Origin: Nymphaea colorata
Lineage: Eukaryota > Streptophyta > Magnoliopsida > Nymphaeales > Nymphaeaceae
DNA: 64,000 bases
Reading direction: 5' to 3'
Assembly: GCF_008831285.2 (NCBI RefSeq)
Contig: NC_045141.1
Span: 21,386,848 to 21,450,847 of the forward strand
Both the position numbers and the translations under genes were made by a program. Below, in pieces: positions 1 through 17,632 of the stretch (its first letter is position 1; each line of letters starts with the position of its first letter). The notes below the pieces were generated by a model. It saw only the letters and a list, made by a program, of their open reading frames with translations, was not told where the DNA came from and did not search any database.

Positions 1-736
1 TGATCGCAATGGGAGATGAACAAAGATAGATGCTCAGCGGTAGTCGATGCATCCTTGCTTGGCTTATACTGGCAAGTAGTTCACCTTTTTGTGTTTGTGT
101 CTATTTATTCTCTTCGATCTCTTCTATCGTCCAATTTTATCGGATAGATGGGCGTCCCCAAGTCGCTATAGGCCACCAACCGCTTGGAGCACGTGGAAGG
201 GATAAGTACCCGTTTGGTCAAGCTGCCGACGTTTGAGCTTGACTGTCACAATTGTGTGCCAACCTTATGTGAGAAAAACATGCAATCTAAGAGATTCTAT
301 ATTGGTTTTTACTTCATCTAAATGCGCCTGCTTTCTCAAATCTCAAGGGCATAAAACTAATAATCGACTCTACAAGAACAAGACATGACATGTTTGATTG
401 CATGAGGAGATGTCAAGGGTTTTCCTGGATCTGTAGTCAATTCTGGACTGGAAATCTAGGATTTTTTTGCACAAACATGGCCTTGGTGTTGCGTAATAAG
501 AACAAATGCCTAGCTATGTTGACTGGATCTTCCTTTTGGCTGTAACAGCTTGAGTAACATCACCACCTTGGTCAGGACACCAACTTTCTGACGCTCACTT
601 TCTAATACCGACGGTTATTCAGCACCTTCATTATTGCATACAAACTCGCAAAGAAAGAGAGCGAGAGTAAAATCACAAGCAAGCAGAGAGAGGGGGAGAG
701 AGGGAGAGAGAGAGGAAAACACAAATAGAAACAAAG

Positions 737-807
737 AGAGTTCATTATCAAGCTGACGCACATTAACCAGAGAGAAAGGGAGAGTTCACTATCAAGCTGA
801 CGCACAT
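737..807. repeat. 44-bp imperfect tandem duplication
   Basis: A unit beginning agagttcattatcaagctga at 737 recurs at 781 with two substitutions over 27 bases. It follows a GA-rich tract, so slippage is a likely origin. No function is suggested. Confidence 0.8.
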
Positions 808-2351
808 CAGCCATTATAGAGTTCTATAGATCTTATCAAGCAGGCAAGGGACAAGGGCTTGTTTCTAGACTATGACTAGTCTTAAGACAAGCAACAATTG
901 AATCATCACATCACATACGATAAGGATGCAAACATTATGGAAAGGATCGTTAGCAAATATGGTGGCAAAGATCATGACGATGGATTATGGAAACAGTTAA
1001 TAACAAACACAAATCAAGAAAGCGTTGTGTTGATAATGAATATCTTGTAACAACTCCTTAAACTGAGTTACCACAGCTGTAATGCCTATATATAAGAGAT
1101 TGGCATACTCGGTAATTTGAATCGGCCTTCAGTGGATAAATAAAATTACTCCACGTCAAAATTTCTTTTCTTTTTATGTTTTTCTTGACATGCTAAAATA
1201 ATTTGTTGTCCCACCTCTCAATGGCCATTACATCGAGTGAGCATGGGGGTTGTAACTTGTACATGTCACTGTTCAAGTTTTAATCATTTTTTACGGGCAC
1301 TGGCTTACAGAACTTTGAGAGGGAGAGGGAGAGACGTGAAACATTTTCCCTCAGATGTGAATTATTGAGCAAAAAAAATTTGCTACCCATCCCAGCCATA
1401 CTATTTCTTTACAAAGAGAACCCGCCGTTAACCATGGTTTTATCTTTCCCTTTGAAAAAACGAGTCATCACAGTTCTGTGGACATGGTTGGAACAAGCCG
1501 ATATGACGTCCTTGTTTGTCTTCTCCTCGTCACAGATGTCCTCTGTAACTCTTACCCTCTGCCCAAAAGTCTTCTTACTACTTCACAATGGACGCAGCAA
1601 TAGATGCGCGCACGCCCTAAGTGGAAACTCATAGCTAGCAGGATATGAAATGGATACAAGAAACACGAGAAGCAGAAAATATGAGAAACATGGGCACAGG
1701 AGATAATGTGAAAAACAAATGCTATTAAGTGAAAAAAAAGAATCGAGATACGCCCATAAAATGCAAGAAAAGTAATAAGTGAAAATAGTATATATGAAAA
1801 AAGTAACAACAAAAGTGAACAACATGACTTTGAAATAAGTTTAAAAGGCACAAGTCGATATTGCAGGCGAATTTGCTCTCTCCTGCCTGGTCGTTCTACC
1901 ATAGGCGTGACCTTGAAAAGTAAACCATGATATCCTATGTGCAGATTCTCGTGTTAAAGTATCCCACAGGGATATTGGCACCATTGAGACTTTACACAGA
2001 CTGGAAAAGTCGGTTTAAACGTTCCTGGAAAGTGATGGTTTTTATTATAATCTTTACAACAAATAACTTCGAACATTGTTGTGCAAGAATGTCTTCATGC
2101 ATACGTTCTTGTCAAGAGTTGCATTAACCACAATATTCGTAGACGTAAGAACTGTATGGCATTTTACAGGAAGTACGTTATCTCCACGCTACTTCACAAC
2201 ACTCCTTTACGACAAAAGTGCTTCTTTAAACTTTCTAAACGAATCAATTGCAGAACAAAATATTATTGTGTAATCTCCACCTGATTTGGCATTCATCAGG
2301 ACACTTGGGAGAGATGATGCGTGTTAGCTGCTACAGACATCCTATTACCGA

Positions 2352-2519
2352 GGTTTGAACTCACTTGGGAGGAAGGATACAGCCACGTGGGTAATACTGC
2401 GGAACGACGCTGATGGACTCGAACCAGCACTTAGCATCAGCCTGCAAAAAGAACGAGCACTTATGGGGGACTTGAACGTGCATTCAGCTTCAGTTTGCGA
2501 AAGGAGTGACACCTGTGGG
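2352..2519 (-). repeat. degenerate ~53-bp tandem repeat with B-box-like cores
   Basis: Two clear units start at 2415 and 2468 (period 53), with a weaker partial unit at 2352. Read on the minus strand each contains a sequence close to the RNA polymerase III B box; the one in unit 2415 (ggttcgagtcc) is a perfect match. This suggests a tandemly duplicated tRNA-derived fragment or SINE piece, but no A box or complete tRNA fold could be found, so the identity is tentative. Confidence 0.4.
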
Positions 2520-4075
2520 ATTTGATGAACCATGCCTGTGACACCGGGCACAATAGAAGGCTCACTGTGTAGATCGCCAGAGGTAAGCTATGTTCTAAGG
2601 TAGACCATTCCGGAATGTTGGCTTGTCGGATAACATTTACCTCATGTAAAGGTCAACTACTGCATACAGGCAATCAGACGGTGAGGAAAGTTAAAACTTT
2701 TTCTTTACTTTTTAACTTTACAATTGAGGAAAGACAAGTCCCTCATATGAGCTGCATCGGAAGTCAGTCAGTTGAAGACAAGTGCAACTTTCTTCACATG
2801 ATTTTAAGTTAGTACACCATGAAGAATGTAGCCACAAGGACCACAGCTCCAACAGTCAAGCATCGCTTTAAAGACGCTCTCCAACTTTCCTTGCCACCTG
2901 CTTCTCACTGCTAAGGAGGAAAACAGTAGACGTGAGCAAACACACCTATAACCATTTAATTAAGGCTGCTGCAAGAAACTTCCTGCAATAACGCCGAGAA
3001 AATGCCATACACAGTATTGGCTGCGAATGAACCCCAAAAATGAAAATGCTCTATACCACTAAGTAAAAAGGAAAGGCAAGGCGACGCGTGAAACAGAAGT
3101 GAAGAAGTATATGTTTAAAATATTACATTAGCATAGACAATGGACTCCCCAATTTTGAAAAAGGAAAGTGGGTTTCATGTTAACCATGGATTACCCCAAG
3201 TAATGTATGTATAAGTACGATGCTTCAATTGTAATATCTCAAGGTTATAATTTGTACTTCAGTATTGAGCTACAGATAGGCTAAAAACTTTGACAAGGGA
3301 TCTGAAAACTTTATCTTCACCACTTTCATTTCTTCTGTGCCTCAGTGACAAACGAACTACCACGTGGGGAGCTCATGAAGGGTACACCTCCAAACTGCAG
3401 ATCATGTTTCAGTCTGCCATCTGCAGGAATTCAACGCAAAAAAATTACACTTGGTCTTCAGTACAGGAGAAAGCAGGACTACAGCACAAGTGATATGGTC
3501 ATTTACAGGAAGCTCCCTCGCTCTTACAATACACAGTCACTTGCTTCAATTTCGTAGTGCCTTCCTGGATAAGACCAGCTAACTGCCCAGGCTCTCCACA
3601 AGAATCACAGGGCGTGCTCTTGGAAATTTGAAGTCATCAATTCTTATAGGGTTCAGAAAAGCCATAAAGGGTTGAGGATATGCTATTAGTGGCTCCCCTT
3701 AAACTCTGCAGACAGCCCCAAGTTGGAACAGACAGGAAAAGCGGGACTCGCAAAAGCTCCAGCCTTACCATATTACCGTGAACCATGACCAACCATCTAG
3801 CAGCGCCGAGACATGGAAAGAGAAAAAGATAACTTGGGGACTAATACAATAAAAATTAGTGGTATCCATGACCAAGACAAAGCAAAATCCTGCTAATAAT
3901 TTTCTGCGCTTAATATTGCATTAAACCTGTTCTATTTGCAAGTACAATGACCAACCTCAATCTAACATTGAGTGAAACCCGTCCCCTACATCTGCAATAC
4001 AATGAGCAGCCCAATGTAACGGAAGGCAAAATTGATCAAGAGCCAAAAGCTTATCTCCTTGCTATCTGGCCTCCA

Positions 4076-5269
4076 CTATCCAGCAAAATTTGAAGTACCG
4101 ACAGGATTAATTTCTTTCTTCTTCCTCTCAATAACAAAACCAGATGTGGGTTTCTGAGCGGAATCAAGATACTGCTGATAGGCATAAGAAGCAAAGCCCC
4201 ACAAACTCAAAAGCAGGGCCATGAGTTTCACAGCGTCCATCTTATCATTGAAAACAAAGATTGCCAACACAGGCACAATCGGCAACGCCACAGTACTGAT
4301 CAAATTGGAGAAGAGGGAAGATACAGTAAAGATCAGTCCCACTACGCCGACAGATCCGACCTGCCAGGCAACAGCTGTCCACACCACTGTCATCACGTAG
4401 GAAATCTTACCGGTCTTGAAGCTATAGAACTCGTCGGACAGCTTCTTCCATTCACCACTTGCGAAGAGGCCAACCATGCAAGCCGCCGTTGCCAACGCTG
4501 ATGTATACACCTGCATTTCCAGCACAATGGAGAACGTCTCTTTCTTGAAATGCCTCTGGAAGGAAAACTGCATCAAGGAGAGAATGAGCGCATACAAGGC
4601 GGAGGCGGAGAGGGTGCAGGCAAAGCCGATTGCATACTCCTGGTCGGAGATGCCGGCCGGACGCTCGGTATCAGAGCGGACGGCGAGGAGAACGGCGCTA
4701 AAGATGACGAGGATAACGGAATTAAGAATGGGAGGAGTGAATTTCTGAGAATTGAGAAAGAAGGAGAAGACACAGTTGAAGGCGAGCTGCGTGGCGCAAA
4801 TCAGGGAGTATGTGGAAACAGGGAGGAAAGCAACACCATAGGTATAGAGCATGTCATCTGCGGCAACGAGAAGGCCGAGGCCGAAATAGATGAGTACGGT
4901 GGTGGAGGTGGAAGCGGCGGGGGAGGACGTGGAGGTGGAGGTGGAGGCGGCGGTAACGGTGGTGGAGGAGGATGAGGAAGTGGTAGAGGCAATGGGGGCT
5001 AGGAGGAAGAGGGGGAGCAGGATGGGGAAGCCTACGATCTGGACGAGGGTAGCGAGCCACTTGGAGTTTCCGCCCTTGTCGAAATAGAAGCGGCTCAAAA
5101 GGGTGGCCGAGGTCTGGCCGGCAAGGAGGAGGAAGACGTTAAACGCGACCAGAATAGACCACCAGTGGCGCCGGTGGAAAGGCTGCCATATGGGGGTGGT
5201 GGAAGCAGGAGGAACGGGAGCTGTTGATTCTGTTGTGATCTGGATGTTGGTATCCTTGCCTTCCGCCAT
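4076..5269 (-). CDS. purine permease (PUP10/11-like), complete
   Basis: A 397-aa multi-pass membrane protein of the plant purine permease family, in the drug/metabolite transporter superfamily. Family members move adenine, other purines, cytokinins and related compounds by proton coupling across the plasma membrane or tonoplast. The family signature is visible: an LLSRFYFDKGG motif near residues 58-67 followed by NSKWLATLVQ, and about ten hydrophobic segments. The conserved C-terminal half includes SFKTGKISYVMT and ends in a basic tail. The start at 5269 was chosen because it aligns with the start of the paralogue downstream (shared TNxQIT in both). The frame stays open upstream to 5488, but that part is hydrophobic, unlike the family, and is probably 5' UTR. 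Coding sequence is a single exon. A Ser/Thr/Ala-rich low-complexity loop lies at residues 94-124. The substrate cannot be read from sequence. Confidence 0.88.
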   Translation of the reverse strand: MAEGKDTNIQITTESTAPVPPASTTPIWQPFHRRHWWSILVAFNVFLLLAGQTSATLLSRFYFDKGGNSKWLATLVQIVGFPILLPLFLLAPIASTTSSSSSTTVTAASTSTSTSSPAASTSTTVLIYFGLGLLVAADDMLYTYGVAFLPVSTYSLICATQLAFNCVFSFFLNSQKFTPPILNSVILVIFSAVLLAVRSDTERPAGISDQEYAIGFACTLSASALYALILSLMQFSFQRHFKKETFSIVLEMQVYTSALATAACMVGLFASGEWKKLSDEFYSFKTGKISYVMTVVWTAVAWQVGSVGVVGLIFTVSSLFSNLISTVALPIVPVLAIFVFNDKMDAVKLMALLLSLWGFASYAYQQYLDSAQKPTSGFVIERKKKEINPVGTSNFAG

Positions 5270-8055
5270 TGTTCTGGGGAGAGAGAGAAAGGGAGAGAGA
5301 AGATCAGCGATGGCTGTTGGGGGTGTTGATAGGAGCGATTCACGGGGGGAGAGAGAGAGGAGGAGAGGAAATTTGGCCAAAAAAACAGCGTACAGGTGGA
5401 CTGAAGCTGAAAAGAGAGAGACATAGAACGAGAAAAAGTGCACCAAGATTAACGAATAAGGATGGAGAAAGCAAAAAAGACTCAGCAAAAGGACGGGCCG
5501 TCACGGAAACGACATTTAGCGGATGAGAAAACTAGTTGCAGTTCTTTTAGTAAAAAATTTATTTAGAAATAAGAATGTGAAGTGTTCTATACTTATCTGG
5601 TTCGAAAATCGTGCTGTTTTAGATTCAACCCAAAATACAGGAAGCAGTAAATTCCGAATCCATCTTAGGAAACCCTACAATCTCAACTAATTAAGTTAAA
5701 CTGGATACCAACTGCTGAGGCAATTCCATGCAAGCAAGTAGCTACTCTTTTTTCTATGGATTGAATATAATCTTTGCAGCTTCAGTTATGTTGAATGTTC
5801 AAGAGAGGGAAAGAAGAAACAGTGGAAACGGAACACACTTTATAGAGAATCCAAAAAAGAATGGATGTGATGACGACTTGGTAAAGGAAATGGTTGACGC
5901 TGGTCGCTGAGGCAAAGCAAGTCATGTGGAATAAATAACTGGAAAGCGAACAGGTAAATGAAGATTCAAAGAAGCATAGTAAATTTTTAATCTGTGTTTG
6001 AATTACCACCATCCGCTACCCAAATGGATTGTATGAACGCCTTTTGTTGCTGTTCATCGTGGTGATCAAACGGCCGCCGGAAGTCCGATATGATTACATA
6101 TTTGATATATCTTAACAAGCAGAGTCGATTATGTTGATTATTGGGTTTGAAGGTATTTGAAACGTCTTGGGCTCTCAAAGGACAAAGAATCGACTATTTT
6201 GATAAGAAGGTGACATAACTCTGATGAAAATTTTCTTTTTAACACTGCGGACCGTCCTGGCGAAAGAAGACGTAATCATAATTCGAATATTTTTTTTTCT
6301 CAAACGTCACCTACCCGTTGGCCTGATCTAACCATTTGCAATGCAAATGGTAGAACTAACCAAACCCTAATGTTTTCCTAGAAGAAAACGGACCCTGAAT
6401 ATTTTATGTATTACTTTGCTGTGTTAGTGAATATAAAAATTTTAAAGTATAAGTAGAACTTTTTAACCTTGATTTTATGTTTATCCGCACAAAGTCAAAA
6501 AGCGACAAGCCGAACCCATCAAACATGTTGGGTTCAGGCGGTCAGTGAAGAAAAGATATCCAACTTTGTTCATTGTCCTTGAGGTAAAAAGCAAAAGGAA
6601 AAAGTTTTCCGCAAAATCGAATAAAGAAGTTTTATCTTTCAATTGAAACGTTGCTCAAGTTGGAGGGTGTGATTGCATGTCACATTCCTAAAAAGGTTGT
6701 TTCGAAGAAATTGGTTTTATGAAAAAGTGGTTTTTAATCATTTTTTAGAAACTGCATTGTGTGTTTGGATAACATATTTAAAAGGACGTTTTGCCTTCAA
6801 TAACGCCATTTGTGGTCAAAACAGTGTTTTCTGAACACACAGTTTTAATTTTTCACTCAAAAATGAGAGTTCTCAGGATGACCACTTTGTATTTGCTTCC
6901 AAAAAATGACTTTGTTTATTGGCATAAGACACTCAACGAGCTTCATTATTGCAATTTTTTTTTAACGATGTGCTAATATGCTTTATTAGGTGAAACTTGA
7001 AAGTGAAACATTGGCTTTCCAATTTAAAAGCACAATTCTTCAAAGGACAGATTTACATAGTTCAGAATGAAAAATACCAGATTTTAACCTAATAACCCTT
7101 TTACAGTATGCAAATTTTATATCATCTAATAAAACTACGACATTACTGTACTAACAATTTGATAATGCAATCTCAACGAAGGGAACATCTGTTTCCCAAG
7201 CAATATATAATTGGCTCAATGCATGAGCTTAGCTTGATTGAGAGTGTCCAATACAAATATTTATAGGCCCCCTAAGTTATGTTATTGGTAGGGCTCCAGC
7301 ACCACTGTGTTATGTGTTAGGTAGACTTGAGCATCGGGCCCAAAACTTGAGCCCGGGCTTGAGCCCGATACCCAGTAATTGAGCCTAAACTCGAGCCCTA
7401 AGCCGGGCTTGAGCCCGATACTCTCCCGGCCTGATACCCATTAATTAAGCCTAGGTTCGACCCAATTAAAAAAAAAAAATTAAATATAATATAGAATATA
7501 TTTTTGAATAATAAAATATATATTATTATTAAATAAAAAATTTTAAAAAATCGAGGAGAACAGCCCTATGTATAGGAAGTGCATATCACTTTAAAACTAT
7601 CAATTATATGCAATATGCTTGAGCATTTAGCCATTTCTCTTCTTTTTTGTTTATCCGATTTCCTTTTCAATAGTACTTTATGTCTTTTCACATAAGTTGT
7701 TAATAACTAGAAGACGAGGATCAAAGGCTGGTCAGGTTAGAATGAACAAGTGGGAGAACCTCAAATAAGAGGTGGATAGAAGATAAGTCATCCTTCGAGA
7801 CACCACTGCATTTGGTATTATACATTCTAAGACGACAACACATGCTTGACCCACTGATGCCTCCTATCTTCCAGGTGTTTCACATTTATTGCGTAACGAA
7901 GATGCAATAGCCAAGCAAAAGCAAAAACTGCAGAAATTTTTGTTGCCTGCAGTCAAATCCAACTCTCAATGTCCGCAGGTACTGAATTTATAAATCCACG
8001 AAAAAGAAACAGAGTATGTGCTTGGTATCAATGGCTTCCTTTCTCCAGCAGGCCC
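5270..8055. other. intergenic region between the tandem purine permeases
   Basis: This stretch holds the promoter and 5' UTR of the upstream permease next to 5270; a GA-rich tract on the plus strand at 5277-5370 would be a CT-rich leader. About 5.5-7.3 kb is AT-rich with no coding signal. A GGGCCC-rich repeat lies at 7330-7460 (separate entry). The last 150 bases before 8056 are probably the 3' UTR of the second permease. Confidence 0.55.
7330..7520. repeat. GC-rich short-repeat element with AT-rich flank
   Basis: A cgggcttgagcccgata block occurs at 7354 and again exactly 50 bases later, and is itself nearly palindromic (GGGCT..AGCCC). A run of A and AT-rich DNA follows from about 7465. The same architecture (GGGCCSG-rich core plus AT-rich segment) recurs at 43050-43303, so this looks like a dispersed repeat, probably a non-autonomous transposable element remnant. 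No terminal repeats or target-site duplication were located. Confidence 0.45.
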
Positions 8056-9194
8056 TCAACAGTCAACACAGTTGTTTCCCTCCTTCGTCCTCTCAAACGC
8101 GAAACCAGAAGTGGATTTCTTGCCAGAATCAAGATACTGTTGATAGACATAAGAAGCAAAGCCCCATAAGCTCAACAGCAAAGCCATCAGCTTAACGCCA
8201 TCCATCTTATCTTGGAACACAAAGATTGCCAAGACGGGAACGATGGGCAATCCCACCGTGCTGATCACATTGGAGAAGAGGGAAGACACAGTCAAGGTGA
8301 GCCCAATTATGCCAAGGGAACCAACTTGCCATGCAATCCCAGTCCCCACCATCGTCATCACATAGGAAACCTTGCCGGTTTTGAAGCTGTGTAGCTCGCC
8401 GGAAAGCTTCCGCCAGTCCCACTCGCAAACAGGCCCACCAGGCAGGCGGCCGTCGCCACCACGGATGTGCAGACCTGCATTTTCAGCGCAACGGAGAATG
8501 TCACCCTCTTGAAATGCTTCTGGAAGGAGAGCTGCATCAGGGAGAGACTGAGGGAGAAAAAGATGGAGGCGGCGATGGTGGAGCCAAAGCCGATGGCGTA
8601 TTGCGCGCTCGAGACGCCGGCTGGGCGCTCGGAATCGGAGCGGACGGCGAGAAGGACGGAGCTGAAGATGAGGAGGACGACGGAATTGAAGATGGGGACA
8701 GTGAATTTCTGAGAATTGAGGAAGAAGGAGAAGATGGAATTGAAGGCAAGCTGGGTGGAGCAGAGGAGGGAGTAGGTGGAGACAGGGAGGAAGGCGACGC
8801 CGTAGCTGTAGAGCATGTCGTATCCGGCCATAAGAAGGCCGAGGCCGAGGTAGATGAGGATGGTGGTGGAGGTGGTTCTCGTGGTGGCGGTGGTAGATGT
8901 GGAGGAGTTGGCTGGGAGGAGAAGAACGATGGGAAGGAGTAGAGGGAACCCTGCGGTCTGGATGAAGGTGGCGAGCCACTTGGAGTTACCGCGCTTGTCG
9001 AAGTAGAAGCGGCTCAGGAGGGTGCCTGACGTCTGGCCGACGAGGACGAAGAAGATGTTGAGGGAGACTAGAAGGCACCGACCGTAGCGGTGGCGGAAAG
9101 GCTTGAAAGTGGCGGCGGGGATGGGCCCGACTGTCATGGAAGGTGGAGTAAGGGAAGACGGTGACACAGCGGTGATCTGAGTATTGGTTTCCAT
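8056..9194 (-). pseudogene. second purine permease, broken by a 1-base frameshift
   Basis: A tandem paralogue of the permease at 4076-5269, with the same order of motifs (LLSRFYFDKRG, NSKWLATF, SFKTGKVSYVMT). Reading from the ATG at 9194, the protein matches the family for 259 codons up to VGLFASG, then leaves frame at 8416-8420. The remaining 119 residues plus stop are intact in the next frame down to 8056. Against the paralogue, the junction reads GGGACTGG where the intact gene has GGTGAATGG, so one base is missing. Both halves remain well conserved and no other stop interrupts them, which fits either a very young pseudogene or a base-calling error. If the frame were intact the protein would be about 379 aa. 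Without the last ~120 residues several membrane segments would be lost, so the truncated form is probably not functional. Confidence 0.75.
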
Positions 9195-16225
<7,031 letters not shown>

Positions 16226-17632
16226 CGCATGGCGATGCACTTACATCTCATTGAAGTTTCCAACACTCGATCCTGTTGCTTCTGTCATCATTTCTTGGTT
16301 ATCTCCGATTTTTCATTGTAGTTCTGGATGGCTGAAACCGAAACTCGAAAGGTGTGAAGCATTGGAGGCACTTGATGTTGAATATGGCTGAAGGCTGAGA
16401 ATATCAGTTGTGTTGTAACCAATGGCTTGATTTGCAGCCTGAAGGAGTACTTCTGATCGGCAGAATTTTGTCTTAATCCTTTCCAAAGGGTCTTTATAAA
16501 TGGAAAAGAATGTCTTGCATTTGACAATTAAATAATGAAACAAAGTCAGGTTTAAAGATCTGCATCGTATCGGCAGATACTTTTAATGAGACGGACCTGC
16601 TTTTGGTTTATTGTGATACTTATCTTTGTACTTCTTGAATCTTGAACGAGGAAGATTAAGTTGGAAATCCCGTTAGCAATGTTCAAGTTCGTCCAACTAG
16701 TGCTGAACCAAACAGGTGTTCAACCAAGGAAAGAGGCCGTGACTGAAGTATCCATGGTTAATAACGTCGTCAGTAACAAAGAGTAGACACTTTCTTCTTA
16801 GTGTGTTTTCTTCACATCGTGCCATACTCCCATTTCGCCGTCGGCATCAATAGTTTCTTCATATTTCTCAAAAACAATTTCTGTATGTGCTACAAGATCG
16901 CCTTCGCTAACGGTGTACAGGTTCCCAAGCTATACCAAGGGAAGGCATGGAATCGTGCTGGGCTGGCTGGATTACCAATTAACTGGGCTTCACATAATCA
17001 GAATGGGTCTTCGTTTAAGAGTCTGATGGTTTTTTTCTCTTTTTCTCTCTAATCAAATCCTGATCTAGAATTGAAATCAAGTCACCGGTGTTGTATGTTG
17101 GGCCTGATTTTTTTTCCATGTAACTATATTGTAGTTGAATGGGACTAATTCGAGTTCATTCATATTACAAATCAGAAATGCATACCAAAAGGATCCTGTT
17201 TATCAAACTCATGTGGATTCGTGTCAATGAACGGGAAAACACGATACATCCTTAGTTTAGCTCCATTCCTTCTTCCTGATGGAGATTAGAACTGGTGGAT
17301 CCTGAAATACATGATCCTGATCCAACAGGAATGGCAATTTTCAAAATGTCTGTGCACTGTCCGGTAATTTGTGAGTATCCCTGCTCCATCAGTTCGGACA
17401 CGAACAGGGTTTTAGCCCTTCCATTGGAAACCCCCGCGGTCGCTCGTCTTCTCTCTCTCTCGACTGTTTTCCTTGATTCAGGTACTCAGTAGTCGGTATC
17501 TTCTTCTTCGTTCTCTTCATTGTCGGAAGCTTCCTTTTCATCTCTGCATTTTCCGCCTGTATTAATTCGTTGAAAATCGTGTTTTCTCGGAGCTTTTTTT
17601 AGCTTATGAAGCATTAGACTGCCACCGGCCAA
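16226..17632. other. intergenic: RABH1B 3' UTR and nMAT2 promoter side
   Basis: The part after 16225 is presumably the RABH1B 3' UTR. Several short open frames (for example 16801-17052 and 17295-17492) have no recognisable similarity and are probably fortuitous. CT-rich DNA just before the maturase (about 17440-17470) may be leader sequence. Confidence 0.5.

Larger units (their letters stand above)
1..4075. other. intergenic region without a supportable gene
   Basis: Only short, unrecognised open frames occur here, and none has conserved motifs or plausible linked exons. The stretch holds a purine-rich tract (about 655-720), a 44-bp tandem duplication (737-807) and a degenerate 53-bp tandem repeat (2352-2519), listed separately. 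The part next to 4075 probably includes the 3' UTR of the minus-strand purine permease. A terminal exon of an unknown minus-strand gene around 2820-2900 was considered and not supported. Confidence 0.6.

Noticed and set aside
2820-2905. Possible last exon of a minus-strand gene ending in a hydrophobic tail
   Set aside because: One frame reads like a tail anchor before a stop, but no partner exons with compatible splice sites or a known family could be found.
3570-3700. About 39-codon protein-like open stretch on the minus strand
   Set aside because: Bounded by a stop with no matching acceptor or start; length is within chance for this composition.
4550-4975. Gly-rich open frame of 141 codons on the plus strand
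   Set aside because: It is the antisense of the purine permease; the glycine run mirrors the Ser/Thr repeat codons. The same applies to 8514-8942.
5270-5488. 73-codon N-terminal extension of the intact purine permease
   Set aside because: The paralogue and family begin at the position of 5269; the extension is a hydrophobic translation of a CT-rich leader.
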